From positions 252,514,092-252,578,091 of the forward strand of contig NC_134710.1 in the NCBI RefSeq assembly GCF_043290135.1: a DNA stretch of 64,000 nt. The letters run 5' to 3'. Both the position numbers and the translations under genes were made by a program. The notes under the pieces are model-generated. The model saw nothing but the letters and a program-made list of their open reading frames with translations. It searched no databases and had not been told where the DNA came from. Below, piece by piece: positions 1-8,661 of the stretch. Origin of the DNA: Rhipicephalus microplus. Lineage: Eukaryota > Arthropoda > Arachnida > Ixodida > Ixodidae. Numbering within the stretch: the stretch's first letter is position 1; the number at the start of each line of letters is the position of its first letter.

Positions 1-1326
1 ATCAATGATGATTGGTTCCATTCGGGGATATCCAGGATCGGCTTGAATTGGTAAATGATTGGAGTTGTCAACGGAAAATGATTTTTTAAATACGTCTTGC
101 AAAGCCTCGCAGCACCTGTCACTTGCAATCGCCAAACCAAGTTCGTCACAAAGATCAATGTTCTTATTTTTTGGACCATTTACTAGACACCAAAACTTAC
201 GAGGGTTAGACTGTAGAAGAGAGGGAAGGGTATCGCTGAAGAAACTATGTTTAGCAACTGCATAAGCTTTTTTGTATTCTAATGTTGCGTTGTGATAAGC
301 CGCCCATCTCTCCGTGGTGTCAGATGATGAAGCGCTGCGGTAAAGTCGTTTTTTTTTATTACGTAAGCGAAGAAGTGCTGATGTGAACCACGGAGAGCGG
401 AACGCCGTTCGAACAGTTCGTAAAGGAACATAACAATCTATAAGTGAATTAAACTTATTTTTGAACGATACCCAGTTCTCCTCTACAGTGTTATCAGCGG
501 CACATGCAATGTATTTTTCAGTGAAAACTTCCAACTCAGTACATATAGATGCATAATCAGCTTTCGCATAATCTTTTATAACTTTAGTTGCGTGCATAGG
601 ACGCTGTGGTTGCATTGCGCAGGTGAAGTGTACAATGCGATGATCACTAAGCCCGGGTAGGTAGTGAATCGATGAAATGACCGAAGGATTAGTTGTGAAA
701 ACCAAATCAAGTATATTTGAAGAAAATGCTGTGATGCGCGTGGGTTCATGGATTACTTGGGTTAAATTAAAATCATTGCATATGTTTAAAAAGCAATTAC
801 CTTCCGCTGAAAGACAGCTAGCCGTTCCATCCCCACTGCCCCAAGTAACTTCTGGGAAATTAAAATCGCCCATGACAAATATATGAGAATTTGGGTACCT
901 GACAGAAACTGCGTGCAAACAGTCATGGAAGTTTTCGCAAAAGTCTGAGGGGCAGCGAGGCGGTCGGTAGCAAACGCACAAAATCACGTCCTGATACGCA
1001 AATCGAACGCACGCGCATACGATTTCTAGTGGCGAACTTATGGGAACAATATGAGAGGAAAATCTATCTGATATCGCGATAAGAACACCGCCCCCTGTTC
1101 TTGTTATTCGATCTGATCTGTAAAAATTGTAGGTGTTTTTGCAGTGTAAAACCTCAGTGTTGCGAATTTTACTTGACAACCAAGTTTCTGTTAACACTAC
1201 TATGTCCGCAGAACAGTCATCAATTATAGAAGATAACTCGTCACGTTTACTTAGCACACTTCTAATATTTGTAAACAAGACTGAAACTGGTTCAGGTATT
1301 GTGGCACGTTTAGTAGGTTGGGATTG
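1..1326 (-). CDS. LINE ORF2, N-terminal endonuclease part (runs off the window)
   Basis: ORF2 would encode the endonuclease and reverse transcriptase that nick target DNA and prime reverse transcription. Reading the minus strand, 442 codons are open from 1326 to base 1 with no stop. Endonuclease/exonuclease/phosphatase-fold motifs appear in the expected order: TNIRS near 1265, TETW near 1190, TGGGV near 1095, YRPP near 955, GDFNFP near 865 and SDHR near 640. These hold the usual catalytic Asn, Glu, Asp/Asn and Asp-His residues. No early in-frame ATG follows the upstream stop, so initiation may depend on readthrough or reinitiation. The reverse transcriptase is not in view. Confidence 0.85.
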
Positions 1327-1329
1327 CTA
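1318..1329 (-). promoter_or_regulatory. Possible leaky TAG between ORF1 and ORF2
   Basis: The only barrier between ORF1 and ORF2 is one TAG, followed on the minus strand by CAA TCC. Both ORFs use the same frame. The stop context resembles the UAG-CAR-YYA readthrough signal but lacks the final A. Readthrough is an inference; reinitiation is an alternative. Confidence 0.4.
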
Positions 1330-3063
1330 GGAAGAGGGAAGAACACTGCTAGGAATATTGGTACTTGAAGGGGAAAGTGAAGAAGTAAATTCACGGGTAA
1401 GTTCACAAACGCTGTCGGTTTGACTGCAGTAAACGAAGCATTTTTTGTTAATGAATAACTTGTTGTAACGCACTGCAAACTGTTGACCAGTCGACTTTCC
1501 GTACTCGTACAATTTTTTACGCGTGTTCCTAGTTTCTTTGCAAAAATCTTCACTTAAGCTGACACCGATACCTTTTAATTTGGCCTTATTTGCCATAATG
1601 CTTTCCTTAACCTTAAAATTAGAAAGCTTTACAATTACAGGGCGGCACTTCTTATTTGCGTATGAACCAAGCCTATGCGCACGTGAAATGGCATCGGTCG
1701 GCAGTTGGAGACCTAGAGTGGACATAATCTCGCGAACCTTATCTTCGGACTGCGACCATGTTTCGGCTGCAGCATCAGGTATTCCGAAGAATAGAAGGTT
1801 TTCTCGCCGTGACCTATCCTCGAAATCATCTAGGCGTGAACGTAATTCAGCGTTCGCCCCACGAACAGTATCACTTATAGTTTGCTGCAGGTTACTTGGA
1901 GGCATTTTGTCGAAGGAATTTACACGAGCTTCTACAGCAACCAATCTTGAGTTAATATCTGACACAGTTTGCTCCAAAATCGCCTGACTGGACTTCAATT
2001 CATCAAGAACTGTTTTTAATTCTTTATGGCGTGCGTCAACGTGCGCATTAATTGCCTTCACGACTTCAGCCAGCTCATCAGGAAGACTAGAAGAATTATT
2101 GGGACCTGGATTGGATTCGACGTCACCACTCAAAAGCAATAGTTTCACAACATGAACACATTCGCAAATACATAAAAAAAGTACACTTGGGCATGGTACA
2201 AGCAGCAGACACAGGTTGTTTGACTTTTTAGAGTGGCATGAGTGAAATTTACCAACCTGGAGTAGAAGAAAAAACGGGTTCTTAGTCGACTGCATAGCTG
2301 CTGCTCGACCATGCCCACTGAAGTCGCGCGGGGGATGACGGCTGCTTATAAACATGTGGCTGGGTGATGACGATGCTGATGAGCATTCGGAGATTATCGG
2401 AGTGACAACAGGCAGGCTTGTTGTGCTATCAAACACGGGGCACTGCCAAGCATGATTCCAAGCCGAAGAAGAAGACTGCAGAAGCGTTGGCGGTCCGCCC
2501 TGAACAACATGCACCCGTGACGCGAGGCACCACGAAGAGAACCTCGCCGTGTCGTTCCAGTTGGAAGCGCCCTTCGAAGGTAGGTGAAAGCCGTCCGTTA
2601 GAGCTTCTTTGCAGGGGGCGGAAGCCAGCATCGTCAGCAACTGGAGTAGAAGAAAAAACGGGTTCTTAGTCGACTGCATAGCTGCTGCTCGACCATGCCC
2701 ACTGAAGTCGCGCGGGGGATGACGGCTGCTTATAAACTTGTGGCTGGGTGATGACGATGCTGATGAGCATTCGGAGATTATCGGAGTGACAACAGGCAGG
2801 CTTGTTGTGCTATCAAACACGGGGCACTGCCAAGCATGATTCCAAGCCGAAGAAGAAGACTGCAGAAGCGTTGGCGGTCCGCCCTGAACAACATGCACCC
2901 GTGACGCGAGGCACCACGAAGAGAACCTCGCCGTGTCGTTCCAGTTGGAAGCGCCCTTCGAAGGTAGGTGAAAGCCGTCCGTTAGAGCTTCTTTGCAGGG
3001 GGCGGAAGCCAGCATCGTCAGCAACTGGAGTAGAAGAAAAAACGGGTTCTTAGTCGACTGCAT
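1327..3063 (-). CDS. LINE ORF1 with 2A motif, coiled coil and RRM-like domain
   Basis: This is an open frame of 578 codons. In-frame ATGs recur at 3063, 2679 and 2295 because the upstream 384-bp monomer is a multiple of three. The ATG at 2295 is the most likely start if the monomers are promoter DNA, giving 322 residues. From 2295 there is a short Lys/Ser stretch, a strongly hydrophobic leader rich in Leu, Cys and Val, then a 2A motif ending at residue 65. Next come a long heptad-rich coiled coil and a segment like L1-type ORF1 proteins (RRENLLFFGIPD, RAHRLG, RPVIVKL, KAKLKG), which bind element RNA as trimers. It stops at TAG 1329-1327, in the same frame as ORF2. Confidence is high for the LINE ORF1 identity and moderate for the start. 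Confidence 0.85.
   Translation of the reverse strand: MQSTKNPFFLLLQLLTMLASAPCKEALTDGFHLPSKGASNWNDTARFSSWCLASRVHVVQGGPPTLLQSSSSAWNHAWQCPVFDSTTSLPVVTPIISECSSASSSPSHKFISSRHPPRDFSGHGRAAAMQSTKNPFFLLLQLLTMLASAPCKEALTDGFHLPSKGASNWNDTARFSSWCLASRVHVVQGGPPTLLQSSSSAWNHAWQCPVFDSTTSLPVVTPIISECSSASSSPSHMFISSRHPPRDFSGHGRAAAMQSTKNPFFLLLQVGKFHSCHSKKSNNLCLLLVPCPSVLFLCICECVHVVKLLLLSGDVESNPGPNNSSSLPDELAEVVKAINAHVDARHKELKTVLDELKSSQAILEQTVSDINSRLVAVEARVNSFDKMPPSNLQQTISDTVRGANAELRSRLDDFEDRSRRENLLFFGIPDAAAETWSQSEDKVREIMSTLGLQLPTDAISRAHRLGSYANKKCRPVIVKLSNFKVKESIMANKAKLKGIGVSLSEDFCKETRNTRKKLYEYGKSTGQQFAVRYNKLFINKKCFVYCSQTDSVCELTREFTSSLSPSSTNIPSSVLPSS
2101..2160 (-). other. 2A (ribosome-skipping) motif in ORF1
   Basis: The minus strand reads KLLLLSG then DVESNPGP, matching the 2A consensus D(V/I)ExNPG|P, with the last Pro codon at 2103-2101. 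In known 2A sequences the ribosome fails to form the Gly-Pro bond, so two separate products arise from one frame. The hydrophobic residues just before the motif form the upstream helix that 2A activity needs. Such sequences are established in picornaviruses and in some non-LTR elements, for example in trypanosomes and sea urchins. Activity here is inferred from sequence only. Confidence 0.9.
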
Positions 3064-3087
3064 AGCTGCTGCTCGACCATGCCCACT
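2257..3087 (-). repeat. 384-bp tandem monomers at the LINE 5' end (2.16 copies)
   Basis: Units begin at 2257, 2641 and 3025, exactly 384 bp apart. The third is cut at 3087. The two full units differ at very few positions (for example gtgg/tgtgg near 2353 and 2737). On the minus strand each unit ends with a pyrimidine tract followed by CTCCAG, which looks like a 3' splice site, and has an ATG 38 bases before that end. Tandem promoter monomers at LINE 5' ends are known from mouse L1; a promoter role here is inferred from position. Because 384 is divisible by three, the whole array is translatable in frame as a 128-residue repeat. Confidence 0.9.
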
Positions 3088-4290
3088 TTGCCCAGCACGT
3101 TGAGGATCTGCACTGCTGTTTTTGCACCTGGCGTGCGTAGCTCGCTGAGAATGGCACGAAAAGATTTCAGTATTTGCTTCAGCATAGTTTGGTTCTTCTC
3201 AGTGTCTCGCCTAATATTTTCCGCACTCTTTGAAGTTGCAGCCCATGATGTGGTCTTTTTTATTGCTCCGGTCAGTAGCGAAGGCCGCTAAGATCTGAAG
3301 CATCGGCATGCAACGCGGGCGTTGTTCTTCTTTCTGCATCCCTGGGACGTGGTGCATACAACATTGGGGTAGCGGCCTGATAATGCACACGCGTATGTTC
3401 ATCTGTTGCTGATGGGGATGCATCACTCCTAAGTGCACTATGCTTTCGCTGTTGCCTACGTTTTGAACGATGTCTCTGTCGGTGCATGGATGTGACAGCC
3501 TCTCTCTGTGTCGAGTTGTCTCTGACCATCTTCCGCAGGACGCGAATTTCTTTTTTGATCTTCGGGAACTACTTCGACGTTGCTACCAGAGCAGTTTGGA
3601 CATTTCAGTGGAGCAGCAGTATCGCATTTTTCCACCTTATGGGATCCGCCGCACCACTGGCAAGTTGTCTCACTTTTACACACTGCGCTGACGTAACCCA
3701 ACTTGCAGCACTTGTGACACTGCAAAAGCCGTGGCACGTAAGGGTGGACGGGATGTCTCACGTATCCAACCTCAAGCTAGGAGGCAGAGTCTCAGAATCA
3801 AATACTAGTTTCGTGCAGCGAGACTGCCCTAAGCGGCGTATGGTCACGATTCTGATGGTCGACGTCACAAGGTTCTGTAGGTCAGCGTCTGTGACATCAG
3901 CGTCAACGTCATTTATCACGCCAGTCGTTGTTTCTTTCCCATGAGTGAGGAATGCGCGAACTGAAATACTTACGAGCTGCGTGATGGCCTTCAGTCTGCA
4001 AGAATGATTTTGTTTGTCACATCAACTGACAATATGTTTTTCCTGCTATTTATGCGAATTTCATTCACTTGAGTAAATGCAACTCGCTCGAAATAAATAG
4101 TCAATGACTGCCTGTTGAGTGAGTTCAGGTTGTCTGATGTAGAGATAGGTACATAAAAGATGGTGAAACATCGCTTGCCTTTGTCTAGCGCCGGTTGTGG
4201 CTCCACTGTTGATGACGTCCTGCAAAGCTTCCTTTTCAACCGGCGGGTATTGAATGTCTTGAAGTAGAGTTCCGATTCCATCTCTTCCAC
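3088..4290 (-). pseudogene. I-like LINE ORF1 (gag-like zinc-knuckle protein), frame-broken
   Basis: Reading the minus strand, pieces in different frames give an N-terminal part (4290 to 3991), a middle part rich in RRM-like features, a segment with Cys-His motifs (3761 to 3456) and a basic C-terminal part (3529 to 3272). Visible metal-binding pieces are CHKCCKLGYVSAVC (the His position is Tyr), CQWCGGSHKVEKC and a degenerate CPNC. ORF1 proteins of I-type LINEs coat element RNA. At least two frameshifts and several stops break it. The same broken motifs occur in the other copy, so the decay partly predates their separation. Confidence 0.65.
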
Positions 4291-6030
4291 TGATGAGCTC
4301 TCGGTTGAATCATCTTAAAAAGCAGATGCGCCAATGCGGTCACCCACCTTCGGTCCATCACTAGGCAAACGGCTGGGGCCCTTGGTTTCGTTGGATGGAT
4401 GGTCCCCCATCTCGGGGGGGGGGGGGGTGACGTCCTTCGTTCCGCTTGTTCAGAGAAAGTCAGGGATTCTGACAGTTTAAAAAAAACGAAAGTTGTTCCC
4501 ACACAGTGGCCATGAGTTCTTTTTGGAGCATGGCGTAACGTTTGTATGACCCTATTCTTGTGCACAATCCAAGGGCTATCATGATATTCCGGCTGCAGGA
4601 TGATCCGAAGATTTGCAATGAATTCATCTTAGATGTGGAAGACCTGTACTACTGTGAAATGGGGCTACTTTGTGACAGATTCTGCATGTTTTCCTTCTCT
4701 TGCTAGAGAATTGTCTATATAAAAGCAAATGAATAATGGCACAACGTTTATAAAACCTCGCCTCGCACGACGGAGTGTTCTACTTTTCCGCATTTTAATA
4801 CAAATGGCTCCATTGAGGGTAAAATCTGTTACACTGTTGACCGATCACGTGGGGCAACTTTGTGAGAACATTGCTTTTGGCTAAATATGTATGGTAACAA
4901 AATGCTAGCACAAAGCTACACCAACAAAAGTTCATTTGAGCTATCTACAACAGGTATCTGCTTTAGCAACCTCACAATGGTGCGAAAATTTATTCATACA
5001 TGTACCTCCTTCATCAAAATGGTTTACCTCAAATATGCCCCGCTTGCGTACTGGCCTACAGGATTCAGATGAATACAAAATGATTTATTTTGACTCAAAA
5101 TTGCGCCTTCACAGTCCGGCCATCTTCAGTTATTTTGGGTCCTCCCCATAGTGCTCATGATGTGCCTATAAGGTTTTACTGCTGTCACTCATCCCAGGTA
5201 AAGTGAACGTTCAAAGTTTACTATATTGAAGTTATCTTTTTCTAAGGGTTTTTTCTCCGGAATCTGCACCATCGAATCCTAAACGTTGCTAGAATAGGAA
5301 ACCAGCGCTGGAGTTTCCACGGCCACTCTGGTGGTGAGAGCGCCCACTTCTCAGCTGCTCCCGCAGACGAGAGTGTCGGCTGGTAAAGGTGGTGCGTGGG
5401 CGCATCGCCGTAACAAAGCCAAAGGGCACTGGCGGTACTGCTGTCTATTCAACTTCAACAATATGAAAAAAGTAGGCCTGTCACAAATGAGCACTCAAAA
5501 AAGGGCGCGCCGCCGAATTCTGGCGAACAAGCGCCAGAGAGGCACCTCAAGGTCAATGATAAAGAAGAAAACAAGCATGCAAAGACTTCCCGGGCGCGCC
5601 GTCTTCTCCACCCCTTTGGAAGCGTAGTTTCGCCAACCAACCTCCTCACATCGGTCACCGAGCATCCCTAGATCAGGAAGGAAGGGGACGTGGTGATATA
5701 GAGTTGAATCACGCGTCACGGATGGCCCTCAGAACATCTCGCTTTTTCCCCATCCTTGGCTGTGCATCGCACGGACCAAAAGATGAGAATTTTCTGGAAT
5801 CTAGCACGAAAGGTATTCAAGTGAGCAGCGAAGAAGGAAAACAGGAAAAGAAGAAAGTTTGCGCCAGGGTGCGTAGCGTGTTCCGCCTTGGCGACGAAGG
5901 CTTCTGTCCCCAGTGAAAAAGCATGTGATGAAAGGAGTTTCCATCTCAGGAGTGAAGACTTGTGCTACAAGCAGAAGAGTGTGTCTACCGCCAGCGAGTG
6001 AAGACGCGTTACAGCACGTTCTAGACAACT
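3088..6030 (-). mobile_element. I-like LINE, 5' UTR and ORF1 portion (copy 1)
   Basis: The segment is closely similar over its length to 44575-48055, where it is followed downstream by an endonuclease-RT-RNase H ORF2. Here it is cut off at 3088 against the 5' end of the 2A LINE. LINE copies are normally truncated at the 5' end, so loss of the 3' part is best explained by nested insertion of the 2A LINE; the rest may lie left of base 1. This copy carries one unit of a roughly 577-bp segment that is doubled in the other copy. A G-run lies near 4420. The upstream 1.7 kb (4291-6030) is non-coding and is probably 5' UTR. Confidence 0.75.
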
Positions 6031-6377
6031 AAATATACTCAATTACGCGACTGATAGTTCCATCTCGACGAATTACAATCGACAGCTTTTGCAGCGCGTT
6101 AAATTATGTTTACTGCAAACTACAATGATGTGTCACTACCGTTCGTTCTTCTCCAACAGAAAACTTACTGCGTTTCTTCGTTTGGGCGCACAAGTACGAA
6201 TGATCAAAACTTTTACGTATGGATGACTGGACGCTAACAGGCCTGTGACCACAGTCGACCACGTAAAACTTTCTTCAAGGGATCAAACATCTGTTGCGTG
6301 AGATTTCATAACAAATTGGCATACTTGTGATCGATGTATATAAGGAATAATTTGATTTCCCTTAAATGCTCTTATAA
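6031..6377. other. Start of duplicated block, no gene seen
   Basis: From about 6052 the sequence resembles 36718 onward. No coding sequence, RNA gene or known motif is recognisable in this stretch. Confidence 0.5.
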
Positions 6378-6590
6378 CCCGCCACAATGGTCTAGTGTTC
6401 AAGGCACTCGGCTGCTGTACCACAAGTGGCGAGGTTGAATTCAAGCGACAATATAGAGGGAGATGAAAATGCTTCAGGCCTGTTTGCTTAGATAAGGCGC
6501 ACATTATTTACCCCAAATGTTTGAAATTTCCGAAGCCCTCCTTTACGGCATCTCTTATTATTTTATGGACGTTACACTTCAACAATCATT
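6378..6590 (+). repeat. Old diverged tRNA-derived SINE
   Basis: The head CCCGCCACAATGGTCTAG and the tail with GAAATTTCCGAAGCCCTC, CGGCATCTCT and TTATGGACGTTA follow the layout of the full-length SINE at 12865, but with many substitutions. The copy at 37039 shares the insertion, so it predates the block duplication. Confidence 0.75.
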
Positions 6591-7390
6591 ATTCTCAATG
6601 CTATTCTACCAACCGGAAGTAAACTCTGTTGAGCAGAGATATCACTATATTGAACTTACATGCGTGACACAATTGCACACACGTGCGTGCGTATCAAGCT
6701 TTGATTCACTGCACGCATTTTACTTTTTGCCTGAAGTTACGGCCGGGTTTGACGCCAGATCCTAATCACCGATTGCGTGACATGGTGCCGAGCGGATGAG
6801 TTCTCTACCGCAAGCCCAAGGATGTCACGGACATTAGGCTCAGGCAGAGAGAGGCATTCGGAAAACCTTACAGACGCTTTTTAAGATCATGGAAGATAGA
6901 AACGGATACTTCCGAATGATTCGTCAACAAGTTACCACTCGGTCGCTCTTAAAACATCCGTCATTATCTACAGTGCAAATGCCCTTAGAATACAAAATCC
7001 TAATTCCACCCTGAATGTCAGCATTTTTTTCCGCCCAAATGACAGAGTCGTAATCGGTGCCCGCTTCACCCCCTTCTCTTTATTACAGAGCCGTTTTGCA
7101 GGACGAGAGAATGTTGAACCTCGTAGCCTTGCAAAAACCTGGCGGGCGAACCTACATTGACGAGTGGTTGGTAAGCATAATGCAGGCGACTAATTGGAAA
7201 TATGTGTGTCACAAACACACTTGGCACAATGCATTCGCTGTCTCTCACCATTTCTGCCACTCACGCAATAAACATTCCGCAAGTTCAGTTGACAAGATCA
7301 ACCCACCACATATGCCCACAAGGAAGGTGACTTGTTTTCATAGAAAACCAGGCTGGTCTAAGGACATTCTTCTTGCTTTGTAACAATGAC

Positions 7391-7394
7391 CATG
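7391..7394. other. 4-bp target-site duplication ACCA (left)
   Basis: ACCA precedes the left LTR and recurs at 11986-11989 after the right LTR. The uninterrupted paralogous site has one ACCA at 37994-37997. Confidence 0.85.
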
Positions 7395-7575
7395 TGGTGA
7401 AACGGGTCGGTGCCACTTCTGCGCCTGCGCGTCGCGGCGATGCCTCCAAACACGGGCACCGGCAATAAGAACACTCTCGCCCATAAAAAGCAAGAAAACT
7501 GTGTGTGCGCCCTGATTCAGCGGCAGTCATTGTAGAACCTTCAGTGCGGAAATATTAAAGTTATGTTGTCCCACA
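7395..7575 (+). repeat. Gypsy-1 5' LTR
   Basis: The LTR starts TGTGGTGAAACGGG and ends TTGTCCCACA (TG...CA). It is paired with 11803-11985. AATAAGAACAC and ATTAAAG lie inside and may serve promoter and poly(A) roles. Confidence 0.92.
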
Positions 7576-7577
7576 TC

Positions 7578-7590
7578 TGGTGACCCGGAA
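7578..7590 (+). other. Gypsy-1 primer-binding site candidate
   Basis: TGGTGACCC begins two bases after the LTR, the normal PBS position. It matches the complement of a tRNA-Trp 3' end as described for CsRn1-type elements; this is from family knowledge and not checked by search. Confidence 0.6.
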
Positions 7591-7610
7591 AACGAACGTA
7601 CCACACCGCC

Positions 7611-8661
7611 ATGGCCGACGAGGAAAACCTTGCTGCCCTTTAACAACAAGTACAGCAACTGCAACAACAACAGCAGGCCCAGCAGCAAGTGATCCAGAAC
7701 CAAGAGCAGCAGCTCCGAGAACAGCAGCAGCGCAATGAAAATGAAGCACCCTCGTCCGACGACCGTGCACCACCCCACTTCGGTAACGCCCCCCCAATAC
7801 TTCGCTCAAGTGGTCCCTGCCACCTCGGGCGCCTCCATTGCTGCGGCCGCCACCAACACGGACGTTTTTCGCGAAGCCGTCAACTTTCCACCGTTTTGGG
7901 CAGAGGCGCTTGACGTGTGGTTCGCTCAAGTCGAGGCGCAGTTTTCCACGGCACGCATCACCCAGGACCGGGCGCGCTATGACTACGTCGTCGCCCATCT
8001 AGACTCTCGCTATGCGGCTGAGGTTCGCGATATACTTGTGAATCCCCCGGCTGATGACCGTTACCTACACCTGAAGAGGGAACTGATTCGCCGGCTCTCA
8101 CCTTCTCAAGACGAGAAGGTGTGTCACCTACTCCAGCACGAAGAACTTGGTGACCGCAAGCCATCGCAGCTCCTGCGTTACATGCGTGACCTCTTGGGCA
8201 GCACCCCGGTCGACGACTCCCTCCTCCGTATCATCTGGCTTCAGCGTCTACTCGCACAGGCGCAGGCCATCCTCAAGGTGCAGCCAAATCTCCCGCTGGA
8301 TCAGCTCTCTCACATCGCTGATCAAGTCATCGAGATTCCGTTGCCAGCATCGCCTCTCACCGTCAACGCCTTTGACACCCGACAGTCCAGCACCGAGCTC
8401 GCGCGCCGTATAGACGAAATCACCTGTCAGCTGGACTCAATTCAAAGGTGCCTGGATCAAAGCCCGAAGCTGCCTCCAAAAAAAAACGATCCCAAAGCCA
8501 AGACAACAACGCCACTTCATCGTACGGAAACGGTAACGGCCACTGCTAGTAACATCGCCGCTTCGGGGACAAAGCCCGGAAATGTACACCACCTTGCTCA
8601 GCAGGACGTCAGGGAAACTTCAACGGCAGCCCGTAGACACGGGCGCGAGCTGCCAACTTAG
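7611..8661 (+). pseudogene. Gypsy-1 gag (capsid-like), frame-broken
   Basis: Gag forms the element's cytoplasmic particle. The likely start is ATG 7611, 36 bases after the LTR. After ten codons there is an in-frame TAA at 7641, then a Gln-rich stretch. A frameshift in the C-run near 7788 moves to the frame that stays open to 8661. That frame holds the conserved gag core (FPPFW, VWFAQVEAQF, RYLHLKREL). Downstream in another frame is the CHCC box: Cys 8544, His 8553, Cys 8583, Cys 8595. The two codons between Cys and His are both stops (TAG, TAA). The protein cannot be made whole. Confidence 0.8.

Larger units (their letters stand above)
1..3087 (-). mobile_element. CR1/L2-type LINE with 2A motif and tandem 5' monomers (3' end outside window)
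   Basis: This is the 5' half of a non-LTR retrotransposon read on the minus strand. In order it shows 384-bp tandem monomers (3087 to 2257), ORF1 with a 2A motif, coiled coil and RRM-like nucleic-acid-binding part, a single TAG at 1329-1327, and ORF2 beginning with an AP-like endonuclease. The reverse transcriptase must lie left of base 1. The CR1/L2 assignment rests on the endonuclease motifs and ORF1 layout; the exact clade is not proven. Both reading frames are intact apart from the intervening TAG, so the copy looks young. Its 5' end abuts an I-like LINE at 3088, which suggests a nested insertion. Confidence 0.88.
6052..7394 (+). repeat. Duplicated block, left half of copy 1
   Basis: This matches 36718-37997 with scattered substitutions and small indels. 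Together with 11986-13500 it is one ancestral block that the gypsy element at 7395-11985 has split. It contains an old SINE at 6378-6590. A possible reading frame ending near 37803 in the other copy is broken by several stops here, so I do not call a gene. Confidence 0.85.

Noticed and set aside
2418..3053. Repeated 83-codon plus-strand frames
   Set aside because: They are the antisense of the 384-bp monomers, repeated because the monomers are.
4410..4432. G-run as a regulatory G-quadruplex
   Set aside because: It is a single homopolymer run that varies in length between the two LINE copies; it is more likely replication slippage.
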